Of a DNA stretch of 48,671 nt, positions 40,337 through 48,622 are shown piece by piece. The stretch is from Chloroflexota bacterium (GTDB lineage Bacteria > Chloroflexota > Anaerolineae > Aggregatilineales > Phototrophicaceae). How positions within the stretch are numbered: position 1 is the first letter of the stretch; every line of letters starts with the position of its first letter. A program made the position numbers and the translations under genes. Location: the NCBI GenBank assembly GCA_011523615.1, contig WTGJ01000019.1, positions 1,761 through 50,431 of the forward strand. The letters run 5' to 3'. Under the pieces are notes generated by a model. That model was not told the DNA's origin. It was given only the letters and a program-made list of their open reading frames with translations, and did not search any database.

Positions 40337-41361
40337 TGCAGCTCAGGGATCAGGAACTGGCCGGCTTCCATGATCTGCGTGTCATCGAGCCAGATGCTCT
40401 TGTTGCGGCAGGGGAAATCCATGTGCGCTTTGGAGACGTTTTGCCCCTGGAAGATGGCCGTGTTGGCGCCGAAGGCAATTTGCATGTTGCCGTAGTAGGC
40501 TTCTTGATCTTGCACGGCGCCTTCCATCAAATAGGCGCCCATGCGGTTCCAATCTGCGCGGTGCTCGCAGCCCCAGCCGATGTGCGCGATGCGGTAGGCT
40601 GTCTCGTCGTCGAAGGCGGCGAACCAGTCTTCCAGCAGGCGTGCATCCAACCCACCATCGATCTGGACGATCAGGCCATCGCGGATCTTCATCGTCACCG
40701 GCGAAGTGACGTAGCGCCCGAGGCGCAAAATCACGTCGTTGATGTCCAGCACCAGGGTGCCGTTGGCGCTGTATTCATCCGGGCCGACGGTGACCATACC
40801 GCTCGGCCAGTTGTCCCAGCGGCCGGGCTCATCGGCCAGGCTGTAAAGGCCCAGGACGACGCGGTCTTTGACGTTGCAGGTCAAGTCCGTCCCCATGGCG
40901 GAGGTGACGCGCATCGTTTCGGCATTGCGCAGCAGGTTGGCGCCGGCCAGCGCGCGCCGCCGGATGACGGGATCGGGCGCCAGGCGTTGCAGGACGTCCT
41001 GCGGCTGGCCGCAGCGGAGGACGCGGCCGCCGTTTTCCAGCGCCGCGGCGTTGAGCAGCGAATAGGCGTGGGCGACCGTGCTGACCAGGTCGATCACCAT
41101 ATCGACGCCGGCCCAGATATCGGCGATGATGCCGCGGTCGTTTTCCGGCACGGTGGTGGGCACGCTGACCTGGAAGGCCTCTACGCCCAGGTCGATGGCC
41201 GCGCCGAGCGCGGCGGCGGGGTAATGGGGGGAAGTGTGCGAGTCGCAATAGATGAGCAGCGTTTCCCCTTCGCGCAAATTGCACAGCTCGAAGGTGCGCT
41301 TGAACAGCGGGATCAGCTCGGTCGATGCGTTGTAACTCAACGGGAATTTTTTCACCCTCAC
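40333..41361 (-). CDS. M29 aminopeptidase / NicX-like protein (copy 1)
   Basis: 342 residues, GTG start. Belongs to the group that includes leucyl aminopeptidases of family M29 and 2,5-dihydroxypyridine 5,6-dioxygenase (NicX). Landmarks: LCNLREGETLLIYCDSHTSP at the N-terminus, NAETMRVTSAMGTDLTC, YRIAHIGWGCEHRADW and SKAHMDFPCRN; the His in AHIGWG and the HxD in HMDF are at the positions of the NicX iron ligands. Whether it opens a ring or hydrolyses a peptide cannot be told. Confidence 0.8.
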   Translation of the reverse strand: MRVKKFPLSYNASTELIPLFKRTFELCNLREGETLLIYCDSHTSPHYPAAALGAAIDLGVEAFQVSVPTTVPENDRGIIADIWAGVDMVIDLVSTVAHAYSLLNAAALENGGRVLRCGQPQDVLQRLAPDPVIRRRALAGANLLRNAETMRVTSAMGTDLTCNVKDRVVLGLYSLADEPGRWDNWPSGMVTVGPDEYSANGTLVLDINDVILRLGRYVTSPVTMKIRDGLIVQIDGGLDARLLEDWFAAFDDETAYRIAHIGWGCEHRADWNRMGAYLMEGAVQDQEAYYGNMQIAFGANTAIFQGQNVSKAHMDFPCRNKSIWLDDTQIMEAGQFLIPELQ

Positions 41362-41467
41362 ACCCCCTTTTGGTCAGCCCCCCAACGGAGATTATACTCA
41401 GGCGCAGCGAAAAGCCGCAATATGCGGTCGCAACAGCGGTGAAAGTTGAATGGGGTGGAGGGGCTGT

Positions 41468-42517
41468 ATGTTTCATTGGGAGTATCGCGATTCCGGCGGC
41501 GCGCTGACGGACCTGATCCCGCTCTTCCGCCATACGTTGCAACTCTGCAACCTGCGCAGCGGCGAGCAGGTGATGATCTACGCCGACCATCACACGCCGG
41601 AGCATTACGCCAAGGCGGCCCTGGCCGCCGCGCAGGCAGAAGGGGCAAACGTCTTTCAGCTGGAAGTCCCCACCGAAGGCGGCGATATCGACTCTGGCCC
41701 GGTCTGGGATATCTGGCATGCGGTGGATCTGGTGGTGGATCTGGAATCGATCGGCACCAGCATTTACCGGCCCATGCGGGTCAGCGCGCTGGCGGCGGGC
41801 GTGCGCGTGTTGCGGGTGACGCAGCCGGAAGATGTACTCTTTCGCTTGAAGCCGCTACCGGAGTTGCGCGATCGGGTGCAGCGTTGTGAGGCGATGCTGG
41901 CGGCGGCACAGGAGCTGCGGGCGACCTCACCTGCCGGCACGGATCTGGTGCTGAATACCGCGGGCCGCCAGGCTTTCGGCCTCTGGGGCGCGGCCGATCA
42001 GCCCGGGAAATGGGATCACTGGTCGGTGGCGGTGGTCGTCGGTGGCGCCAACCGCCCGAATAGCAACGGCCGCCTCGTCATCGACGTCGGCGATATCATC
42101 CTCGGCATGCGACGCTACGCGACGACGCGCATCGAGCTCACCATCGAAGAAGGCATCATCACCCGCATCGAAGGGGACGGCCTGGATGCGCACCTGCTGC
42201 GCAATTGGTTCGCCAGCTGGGGTGACGAGCGCGCCTACCACCTCTCGCATGTAGGTTGGGGTTGCGATGAGCGCGCCGATTGGGGGCGGATGGCCGGGCC
42301 GACGGGCGGCATCGGCGACGCGGAATCTTACCCCGGCGTCTTCCAAATCGCTTTCGGGCGCGATACTTCCTGGTACATTGGGGATGGCAGCAACGACGTC
42401 GCCGCCCATATCGATTTCAACGGCCTGGCGCATGGCATCGCGTTGGATGGCGTGCCGATCACGGAAAACGGCCGTTTCGTCCACCCCGATCTGGCGCATA
42501 TCACGGTAACGCCATAG
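41468..42517 (+). CDS. M29 aminopeptidase / NicX-like protein (copy 2)
   Basis: 349 residues from ATG 41468 behind GGAGGGG. Same family as copies 1 and 3: LCNLRSGEQVMIYADHHTPE, LRATSPAGTDLVLNT, YHLSHVGWGCDERADW and AAHIDFNGLAHG. The more divergent copy: C-terminal DFPC is replaced by DFNG. Divergent from copy 1 and convergent with the opine dehydrogenase-like gene, 7 nt away. Confidence 0.8.
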   Translation: MFHWEYRDSGGALTDLIPLFRHTLQLCNLRSGEQVMIYADHHTPEHYAKAALAAAQAEGANVFQLEVPTEGGDIDSGPVWDIWHAVDLVVDLESIGTSIYRPMRVSALAAGVRVLRVTQPEDVLFRLKPLPELRDRVQRCEAMLAAAQELRATSPAGTDLVLNTAGRQAFGLWGAADQPGKWDHWSVAVVVGGANRPNSNGRLVIDVGDIILGMRRYATTRIELTIEEGIITRIEGDGLDAHLLRNWFASWGDERAYHLSHVGWGCDERADWGRMAGPTGGIGDAESYPGVFQIAFGRDTSWYIGDGSNDVAAHIDFNGLAHGIALDGVPITENGRFVHPDLAHITVTP

Positions 42518-42524
42518 CGCTGCC

Positions 42525-43628
42525 TCAGCTGCGTTCGCCCGTTTCCAGGTAATGCAGCAGTTGCTCGCGATTCATACCGGCGATGCCCATCGCTGCCGCG
42601 TTGCGCCCGGTCTGCCAGTAATCCTCACCTTCCGTCACGCAGAAGAGGTGGTTGATGCTGTCGTTGATCGGCGTCGGCACGTCGAGGAGGCGCCCCAGTG
42701 ACGAATAGAGCACTGAGCCATAGGGCACGTCTTCGGTGATGTAGCGGTCCCAGATGCGGTCGCGCAGGTTGAAGGGCTCGCCCTGGACGCGGTACACCTG
42801 CGGGCCGCTGCCGGTTTCGCGGTAGAGATCATCGATGAAGACGACATCCAGGCCCAGCGCGCGCTGCAGCGCCATCTTCTCTTCATCGACCGCATCCAGC
42901 AGGCGCAAAACGCCGGGCGTCATCCCTTCGTTCATGATGGAAAGGTAGCCATCCTGGCGCTCGACGGCGGCGTAATTCAGCAGCATCGGCGCCGGATGAA
43001 TCATGAAATTGGGGTTGTTGAGGCCGGGATCCAGCACGTTGGGTTTGGCGATGAGGCGCAGCGTATCGCCCAGGCGTTCCAGCAGGCGCTCGGTATTGCG
43101 GCCGGGGAAAGCGGCGCAGCGCAGGTTGGAGGGCAGGCGGATGCGCAACTTGCCGGGACTGACCATGCGCGCCGATTGCGGCAGGGTGACTGTTTCGCCG
43201 AGCAGGATGTCATCCAAGCTGTGCCCGGCCGCGCGCAACACTGGCGCCAGCTCCAGCGCGCCCGCTGAACCGGTGAGCAGCAGGATGATCTGCCCGCTGC
43301 GCAGGTAGGGGAGGCAGGCTTCCAGCATCGACTTCTGCCCGTAGGCCGGCACGGCGATCAGGATTAGCTCCACTCCTTCCATCGCCGCTGCGATGTCGGT
43401 GGTGATTCGATCCAGCGGTACGAGCTCCGAAGCATCGTCGCCGCCGACCAGGTCGCCTTCGATTTCGACGCCGCCCTGCTCGAGGATGGCCGCCATGCGT
43501 TCCTGGCTGCGGTTGTAGAGGTGGACGGCAAAACCACGGCGGGCGAGGGCAGCAGCGGCCGCCATCCCCCCGGGCCCGGCGCCCATGACGAGGATGCGTT
43601 CGATGCCATTCGTGGAATGGTTGCTCAT
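42525..43628 (-). CDS. NAD/NADP octopine/nopaline dehydrogenase family protein
   Basis: 367 residues. The N-terminal Rossmann motif is ILVMGAGPGGMAAAAALARR; the dehydrogenase C-terminal domain has NPNFMIHPAPMLLNY, with the catalytic-region His, and RDRIWDRYITEDVPYG. Members oxidise or form N-(carboxyalkyl) amino acids (opines), or are related 2-ketoacid-type dehydrogenases. Located between NicX-like copy 2 and M24 copy 3, it supports a role for the cluster in breakdown of an N-substituted amino acid. Confidence 0.87.
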   Translation of the reverse strand: MSNHSTNGIERILVMGAGPGGMAAAAALARRGFAVHLYNRSQERMAAILEQGGVEIEGDLVGGDDASELVPLDRITTDIAAAMEGVELILIAVPAYGQKSMLEACLPYLRSGQIILLLTGSAGALELAPVLRAAGHSLDDILLGETVTLPQSARMVSPGKLRIRLPSNLRCAAFPGRNTERLLERLGDTLRLIAKPNVLDPGLNNPNFMIHPAPMLLNYAAVERQDGYLSIMNEGMTPGVLRLLDAVDEEKMALQRALGLDVVFIDDLYRETGSGPQVYRVQGEPFNLRDRIWDRYITEDVPYGSVLYSSLGRLLDVPTPINDSINHLFCVTEGEDYWQTGRNAAAMGIAGMNREQLLHYLETGERS

Positions 43629-43657
43629 GGCGTGATGTCACTCATGGTGTGATGACC
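43624..43657 (+). repeat. 17-bp tandem duplication at the opine dehydrogenase start / M24 stop
   Basis: Units CTCATGGCGTGATGTCA and CTCATGGTGTGATGACC. On the minus strand each contains ATGAG: one overlaps the M24 stop codon, the other is the ATG of the dehydrogenase gene. Duplication moved apart what was probably an ATGA stop-start overlap. Confidence 0.6.
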
Positions 43658-44772
43658 TGTAAATCGTGCGTACTGAGGTTGAAACGGCGCGCGCCATCGG
43701 CCGTCACGGTGACGATGTCTTCGATGCGCACACCGAAACGGCCTTTCAGGTAGATGCCGGGTTCGATGCTGAAGACCATCCCCTCGCGCAGGACGGTGGT
43801 GTCGCCCTGGACGATGTACGGCGCTTCGTGGATGTCGAAGCCCAGGCCATGGCCGGTGCGGTGCAGGAAGGCATCCCCATAGCCGGCTGCCGTGATATGC
43901 CCGCGGGCCACGGCATCGATCGATTCCGCCGTCACGCCCGGGCGCACCGCCTCAAAAGCCAGCTGGTTGGCTTCGTTGACGATGTCATAGACGCGGCGGT
44001 ATTCATCCGCAGGCGGTCCGATGTGGAAACTGCGCGTCATATCGGACCAGTAGCCATTCACCGAGCTGCCGAAATCGACGACGACGGCATCGCCCGGCGC
44101 GATGCGGCGCGGGCCGACATGGTGGTGCGGCGAGGCGCCGTTCTCGCCGACGCCGACGATGGCGCCGGCCAGCGCGCCGCTATCGTGGCCGTGTTGCGGC
44201 AGGAGCGCCATCAGTTGTTGTTTGACTTCGGCCTCGCTCATGCCGACCAGCGGCAATTCCAGCAGGGCGTGGTAGGTGCGGTCCGCCGCGGCGCCGGCCT
44301 GGGTGAGGTATTCCAGCTCGCGCGCTTCTTTGACCATGCGGATGGGGTTGAGCAACGCGCCACCGGGCTGGAATTCGGCCTGCGGCGCGGCGGCCTGCAG
44401 GCGATAGAGGAAGTGCGAGAAGATCTGGTCGGCGACGCCCAGGCGCAAGGGTTGCCCAGGGGCAGCGTCGGGCAAAGCGGCCGCGAAGCGCTCGAAGGGA
44501 CTCTCGGTTTCTTCCCAGGGGATCAGATCGAAGAAATGGGCCAGCGGCTCCGCCAGCGCCACCTCGAAACTGGGCAGCAACAGGCGCGGGCGTTCGCTTT
44601 CGGCGGCGGGCAGGATGAAGAGCGTCAGGCGCTCGGATTGCGGCCGGTTGAGGCCGATCAGGTAAAAGAGATCGCTGGAAGGGCCGACGAGCAGAGCGTC
44701 GGCCGCCGCCGCGCGCAGCCCTTCGCGCACCCGCTGGCAACGCGCGGCATAGTCAAATGTGGGTGATTCCAT
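43642..44772 (-). CDS. M24-family metallopeptidase, Xaa-Pro dipeptidase type (copy 3)
   Basis: 376 residues from ATG 44772. Ligands visible in VVDFGSSVNGYWSDMTRSF, HRTGHGLGFDIHEAP, FSIEPGIYL and VRIEDIV. Closest relative in the window is copy 1. It lies 18 nt after NicX-like copy 3 and 13 nt before the dehydrogenase, so NicX-like 3, M24 and opine dehydrogenase form one operon. Confidence 0.9.
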   Translation of the reverse strand: MESPTFDYAARCQRVREGLRAAAADALLVGPSSDLFYLIGLNRPQSERLTLFILPAAESERPRLLLPSFEVALAEPLAHFFDLIPWEETESPFERFAAALPDAAPGQPLRLGVADQIFSHFLYRLQAAAPQAEFQPGGALLNPIRMVKEARELEYLTQAGAAADRTYHALLELPLVGMSEAEVKQQLMALLPQHGHDSGALAGAIVGVGENGASPHHHVGPRRIAPGDAVVVDFGSSVNGYWSDMTRSFHIGPPADEYRRVYDIVNEANQLAFEAVRPGVTAESIDAVARGHITAAGYGDAFLHRTGHGLGFDIHEAPYIVQGDTTVLREGMVFSIEPGIYLKGRFGVRIEDIVTVTADGARRFNLSTHDLQVITP

Positions 44773-44790
44773 CGCGGGACCGATTCCGCC

Positions 44791-45852
44791 TCAGCCCGGG
44801 CGGCTGCCGTGGCCGGTCTGCGTGCCGCCGGTTTCCGTCGTGATGCCGGCTTCGCCCTGGTAGCGTAGCTCTTCGCGCACGAATTCGCCGTTTTCCATGA
44901 TGTGGATGTCATCCACCCAGTAGCTGTTGTTCAGGCAGGGGAAATCGATGTGCGAATTGGTGAGGGTGGTGGCCCCTTTGAAGATGCCGATGTTGGAACC
45001 GAAGGCGATCTGCATATTGGCGTACATGCACTCGTTATCCTGCCCGGGGATCAGCCAATTGGCGCGCTTCTCGCAACCCCAGCCGACGTGGGCGATGCGG
45101 TAGGAATCCTCGGAGTTGAACTGGGCGAACCAGCGCTTCAGCAATTCGGCCTGCATGCCGCCTTTGATGCTGGTGATGCGGCCGTCACTCATTTCCAGGT
45201 AGACATAATCGTTGACATATTGGTTCAGTACCAGCATGTAATCGCCCGGCGAAAGCACCAGCACCCCGCCGCCTTTGTGCTCTTCTGGCGCGCAGCAGAC
45301 CATCCCGCTCGGCCAGATATCCCAGCGGCCGGGGACATCGGAGACGCTGTAGATGCCCATCGGGTCGCGCCCTTCTTTGTAGAAGGTGAGGTCGGTGCCG
45401 CCGGGGGAAGTGATGCGCATTTTGGTGGCGTTTCGCATCAGCGTTTGGCCGGCGAGGACGCGCTCTTTCAGCTCGGTCGTCGGGAAGAGGCGGCGCATGG
45501 TGTTGACGGGTACGCCGATGCGCTGCAGGCGCGTATTGGCTTCGATCGCATCGCGCATGATGGTGCCGTAGGCGTGCGGCCCGGAGGAGATATCGACGAC
45601 CAGATCGGCGCGCCTCCAGGCATCGACGACGGCGACTTCGTCGCGGTTGGGGTGCACGATCTGGAAGACATCCGCGCCCAGCTGAATCGCCGCTCCCATA
45701 TATGCGGCGGCGTAATGCGGGTAGCTGCCCGGATCGGTGTGGATGAGCACGTGCTCGCCCGGTTGCACTTTGCAGAGCTCCAGATGCTGCCGGAACATTT
45801 CCACCAGTTGGGTACTTGCCGAATAATCCAGCGGCAATCGTTCGACCATCAT
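44791..45852 (-). CDS. M29 aminopeptidase / NicX-like protein (copy 3)
   Basis: 353 residues with tandem ATGs (45852, 45849) after GGGAGGTGA; the second has the better spacing. Landmarks as in copy 1: LCKVQPGEHVLIHTDPGSYP, ATKMRITSPGGTDLTF, YRIAHVGWGCEKRANW and NSHIDFPCLNNSYW. The latter keeps the HxDFPC form. First gene of the minus-strand operon; a Fur-family gene lies upstream. Confidence 0.82.
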   Translation of the reverse strand: MMVERLPLDYSASTQLVEMFRQHLELCKVQPGEHVLIHTDPGSYPHYAAAYMGAAIQLGADVFQIVHPNRDEVAVVDAWRRADLVVDISSGPHAYGTIMRDAIEANTRLQRIGVPVNTMRRLFPTTELKERVLAGQTLMRNATKMRITSPGGTDLTFYKEGRDPMGIYSVSDVPGRWDIWPSGMVCCAPEEHKGGGVLVLSPGDYMLVLNQYVNDYVYLEMSDGRITSIKGGMQAELLKRWFAQFNSEDSYRIAHVGWGCEKRANWLIPGQDNECMYANMQIAFGSNIGIFKGATTLTNSHIDFPCLNNSYWVDDIHIMENGEFVREELRYQGEAGITTETGGTQTGHGSRPG

Positions 45853-45933
45853 TCACCTCCCATTCATCCATCCATCCGTCCCGCAGGATAGCACAGGATG
45901 CGCGGCATTTTCAATTCAGGTTGCCCGGCTCCA

Positions 45934-46377
45934 TCAAGCGTGGCAGTGTTCGCAGAGGGCGTAGAATTCCAGCAAGTGCCCGCGAATCTCGGCGCGGAAT
46001 TGCCGTTCCAGTTGTTCGGTCAGGCCCTCCAGGTCGCATTCTTCAAATTCGAAGACGCGGCGACACTGGATGCAGACCACGTGGTGGTGATGCCCGCCAT
46101 CGAGGCGTACGTAGACCGGCGTCTGGTTCTGATGCAGGTAACTGGGGCGGATGAAGGCGAGCCGCGTGAAGAGCTCCAGCGCGCGGAAGACGCTGGCGCG
46201 GCCGACCGTGGGCGCGCGCTCCTGCACGCGTTGCAGGATGGCCGCCGAGCTCAGGTGGTCGCCATCTTCGGCCAGGATCGTCGCCAGCACCGCGCGCCGC
46301 GCCGGTGTGATGCGGTAGCCTTCCGCCCGCAAGCGCGCGAATGGCTCGCGCATGGACTCTTTCGGTTTGTGGGACAC
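45934..46377 (-). CDS. Fur-family metal-responsive transcriptional regulator
   Basis: 147 residues. Winged-helix N-terminus (YRITPARRAVLATILAEDGD, SSAAILQRV, GRASVFRALELF) and metal-binding C-terminus with GGHHHHVVCIQC and CEHCHA, the two CxxC pairs of the structural zinc site. Could sense Fe, Zn or peroxide; the motif set does not decide. GTG 46377 is 9 nt after a TATATT box, consistent with a leaderless message; ATG 46353 is an alternative. Divergent from the methylase-nuclease fusion. Confidence 0.9.
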   Translation of the reverse strand: MSHKPKESMREPFARLRAEGYRITPARRAVLATILAEDGDHLSSAAILQRVQERAPTVGRASVFRALELFTRLAFIRPSYLHQNQTPVYVRLDGGHHHHVVCIQCRRVFEFEECDLEGLTEQLERQFRAEIRGHLLEFYALCEHCHA

Positions 46378-46383
46378 AATGGC

Positions 46384-46392
46384 TACAATATA
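46384..46392. promoter_or_regulatory. overlapping divergent -10 boxes, Fur gene / methylase gene
   Basis: TACAAT (46384-46389, plus strand) and TATATT (46387-46392, minus strand) share bases, so polymerases for the Fur-family gene and the methylase-nuclease gene would compete. Confidence 0.45.
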
Positions 46393-46413
46393 GCGCAGAC
46401 GGAGACTTGGTTA

Positions 46414-47919
46414 GTGGAATATCCCTTCCAGCCCAATGCGCTCTATTACGGCGATTGTCTGCCGGTGCTCCGGCGTTGGCCCGACGGTTGCGTCGATTTG
46501 ATCTACCTCGACCCGCCCTTCAACAGCAAGCAGGATTACAACATGCTTTTCGCGGCGGTTGAAAACCGCGCGCCAGAATCGGGGGGGGGTAGCGGCTTAA
46601 AAAACGGCCGTTCGCGGAATGGCCAGCCGACCAATGGTCGGACGCAGGTCAAGGCCTACGAAGACACCTGGTTCTGGAACGCCGAAGCGCAACAGCGCGT
46701 CGCCGAGCTGACCCGCGTCAGCACCGCAGTCGGCGATTGCTTCCGCGGCCTGCAACACATCCTGGGCGAGAGCGGCATGCTGGCTTACCTGAGTTACATG
46801 GCGCAGCGCCTGATCGAGTTGCGCCGCGTGCTCAAAGATAGCGGCAGTCTTTACCTACATTGCGACCCAACGGCGGGGCATTACTTGAAGGTGGTCCTGG
46901 ATGCCGTGTTTGGGGTGAAGAATTTTCGGAATGAGATTGTCTGGTGTTACCCACCTGGGGGCAAGGGGCCCAAGTTTGGTTTTCACAGAAAACACGACCT
47001 GATTTACCATTATGGCACGAGTCTTAGAAAAGGTGTTTTCAATCGCCCCTACAGAGAACTGACAGATTACGCAAAAAGTAAATTTACGAAAACGGACGAA
47101 GAAGGCCGAACATACAAAGAATATCCAGGCGGGCGAAGCTATCTTGATGAATCTCGTGGCAGCCCAATTCCAGATTGGTGGATTGATATTCATTCACTAG
47201 GGCAAACTATCTCCAAAGAACGCGTCGGCACGCCCACCCAAAAGCCCCTCGCCCTGCTGAACCGCATCATCCAGGCCTCCTCGAACCCTGGCGACCTCGT
47301 GCTCGATCCCTTCGTCGGCAGCGGCACCACGGCGGTGGCGGCCGCGCAACTGAACCGCCGCTTCGCCGGTATCGACCTCGCTTCCTTCATGCTCGATATT
47401 GCCCAACGACGCCTGGAAGGTCATCCCGTCGCCACTATCGGCGTGCCGCAGCATTTCGGCGATGCCAAGCGCCTGGTGGCGGAGAACCCCTTCGCCTTCG
47501 AAAAATGGGCGATCGAGCGCATCCCCGGCCTGCTGGCCAACCAGGTGCAGGTCGGCGATGGCGGCATCGATGGCGTGGGCCGCGTCGCCTTCCCGCTGGA
47601 GCAGGCGCCTTCGAACCTGGTGCTGGCCCAGGTCAAGGGCGGGCAATTCCGACCGAACGACCTGCGCGCTTTCCGCGGCGTCATGGCCAGCGAGGAAGCG
47701 GCGCTGGGCATTTTCATCACCTTGCGCAAAGTCGAGGGGCAGCAACGGCGCAATGCGGAGCGAGAGTTGGCGGGTTTCGGATCGCTCCAGCAAGGTGCAG
47801 CGAAATTTCCGCGCTTGCAGCTCTGGTCGATCGAGGAATATTACGACGCTCGCTTGCCGATGCTCCCCACGCTCGCCCACCCCTTCACCGGCAGGCCCCT
47901 GGAAGGGCCGCTGATCTAG
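46414..47919 (+). CDS. DNA methylase fused to a C-terminal Mrr-like nuclease domain
   Basis: 501 residues from GTG 46414 (GGAG 9 nt upstream). N-terminal beta-class amino-methylase: YLDPPFNSKQDYN (motif IV, about 32-41), LYLHCDPTAGHYLK, TPTQKPLALLNRII and LDPFVGSGTTAVAAA (motif I, about 296-310). The C-terminal domain has VGDGGIDGVGR and LVLAQVKGG (about 379-407), the D...QxK arrangement of Mrr-type PD-(D/E)xK nucleases. Residues about 49-77 are an insertion encoded by a G9 run and two palindromes. The middle is AT-richer than the ends, as expected of a recognition region exchanged by recombination. Confidence 0.85.
   Translation: MEYPFQPNALYYGDCLPVLRRWPDGCVDLIYLDPPFNSKQDYNMLFAAVENRAPESGGGSGLKNGRSRNGQPTNGRTQVKAYEDTWFWNAEAQQRVAELTRVSTAVGDCFRGLQHILGESGMLAYLSYMAQRLIELRRVLKDSGSLYLHCDPTAGHYLKVVLDAVFGVKNFRNEIVWCYPPGGKGPKFGFHRKHDLIYHYGTSLRKGVFNRPYRELTDYAKSKFTKTDEEGRTYKEYPGGRSYLDESRGSPIPDWWIDIHSLGQTISKERVGTPTQKPLALLNRIIQASSNPGDLVLDPFVGSGTTAVAAAQLNRRFAGIDLASFMLDIAQRRLEGHPVATIGVPQHFGDAKRLVAENPFAFEKWAIERIPGLLANQVQVGDGGIDGVGRVAFPLEQAPSNLVLAQVKGGQFRPNDLRAFRGVMASEEAALGIFITLRKVEGQQRRNAERELAGFGSLQQGAAKFPRLQLWSIEEYYDARLPMLPTLAHPFTGRPLEGPLI
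46581..46589 (+). repeat. poly-G run (G9) in the methylase-nuclease gene
   Basis: Nine consecutive G in the coding frame, encoding the Gly run of PESGGGSG; the frame is open with nine. Downstream AACGGCCGTT (46603-46612) and CCGACC-AAT-GGTCGG (46627-46641) are palindromes in the same insertion. A one-base slip would truncate the protein after the first methylase motif. Confidence 0.7.
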
Positions 47920-47986
47920 GAGACATGGCGCACCTGCGGTTACAATGGCCGCTCGCTATCGGTTGATCATATTCTGAATTCAAGCG

Positions 47987-48622
47987 TTAATTCCGAGACT
48001 CACACTCCTGTAAGTAATCCAGCGCATTTTGCAAGTGGTTTTCGCCATTCTTGAAACGCCCTAAACCAGTGTTGCAAGAATCACAGATGATTCCTCTTGG
48101 TTGTCGACGCTCTTGATCATGGTCAACGACTAAGTTTGCGGTCACATTTGCGATGGTGATCTTACGGCATACAGGACATTGCCAACAATCACCCTGATCT
48201 GGGGCGCCAACGGATTCCTTGAAGCTTTCTTTGACTCTGTTGGAGAGAGGTGGGCCGCTTTCCAAAACATAACATTCTTTACAGCGCGGTCGGGTAATTG
48301 GGCCGCGGCGGTTGTTTTGATTTAATGGAAATTCACTCAGGTTTTTCAGCCGATGGCAAGAAAGACATATCTTTGGATCAGTTCGCGGGCCGCTGGTTGT
48401 TGGGTCAAAAGCTTCAATGTCTTCGTTGTTGACCAGATACTCCCCGTGCTTCCCAAGAATGAATACCACACTGCGTTGCGAGCCGACTTTAACGCGATAA
48501 CCGATTGACATCGCACCGAAATTTTCTGGTGGGTTGATCCCGGGTCGGCGATTGTCATTCGGCCAACCTTTTCCACTGCGGATCAATACGCAGTCCGCAC
48601 GCTGAAAGAGCTTCAATTTCAC
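47987..48622 (-). CDS. endonuclease VII-like HNH nuclease
   Basis: 211 residues, GTG start. Middle: Cys-rich CLSCHRLKNLSEF ... RCKECY, a zinc ribbon. C-terminal: CPVCRK ... VVDHDQERRQPRGIICDSCN then TGLGRFKNGENHLQNALDYL, the treble-clef HNH fold of T4 endonuclease VII, with the VDH catalytic motif. The N-terminal part is unassigned. Its start overlaps the stop of the upstream gene by 4 bp; that gene's last residues look like a methylase end, so this is probably the nuclease of a restriction-modification operon. Confidence 0.78.
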   Translation of the reverse strand: MKLKLFQRADCVLIRSGKGWPNDNRRPGINPPENFGAMSIGYRVKVGSQRSVVFILGKHGEYLVNNEDIEAFDPTTSGPRTDPKICLSCHRLKNLSEFPLNQNNRRGPITRPRCKECYVLESGPPLSNRVKESFKESVGAPDQGDCWQCPVCRKITIANVTANLVVDHDQERRQPRGIICDSCNTGLGRFKNGENHLQNALDYLQECESRN

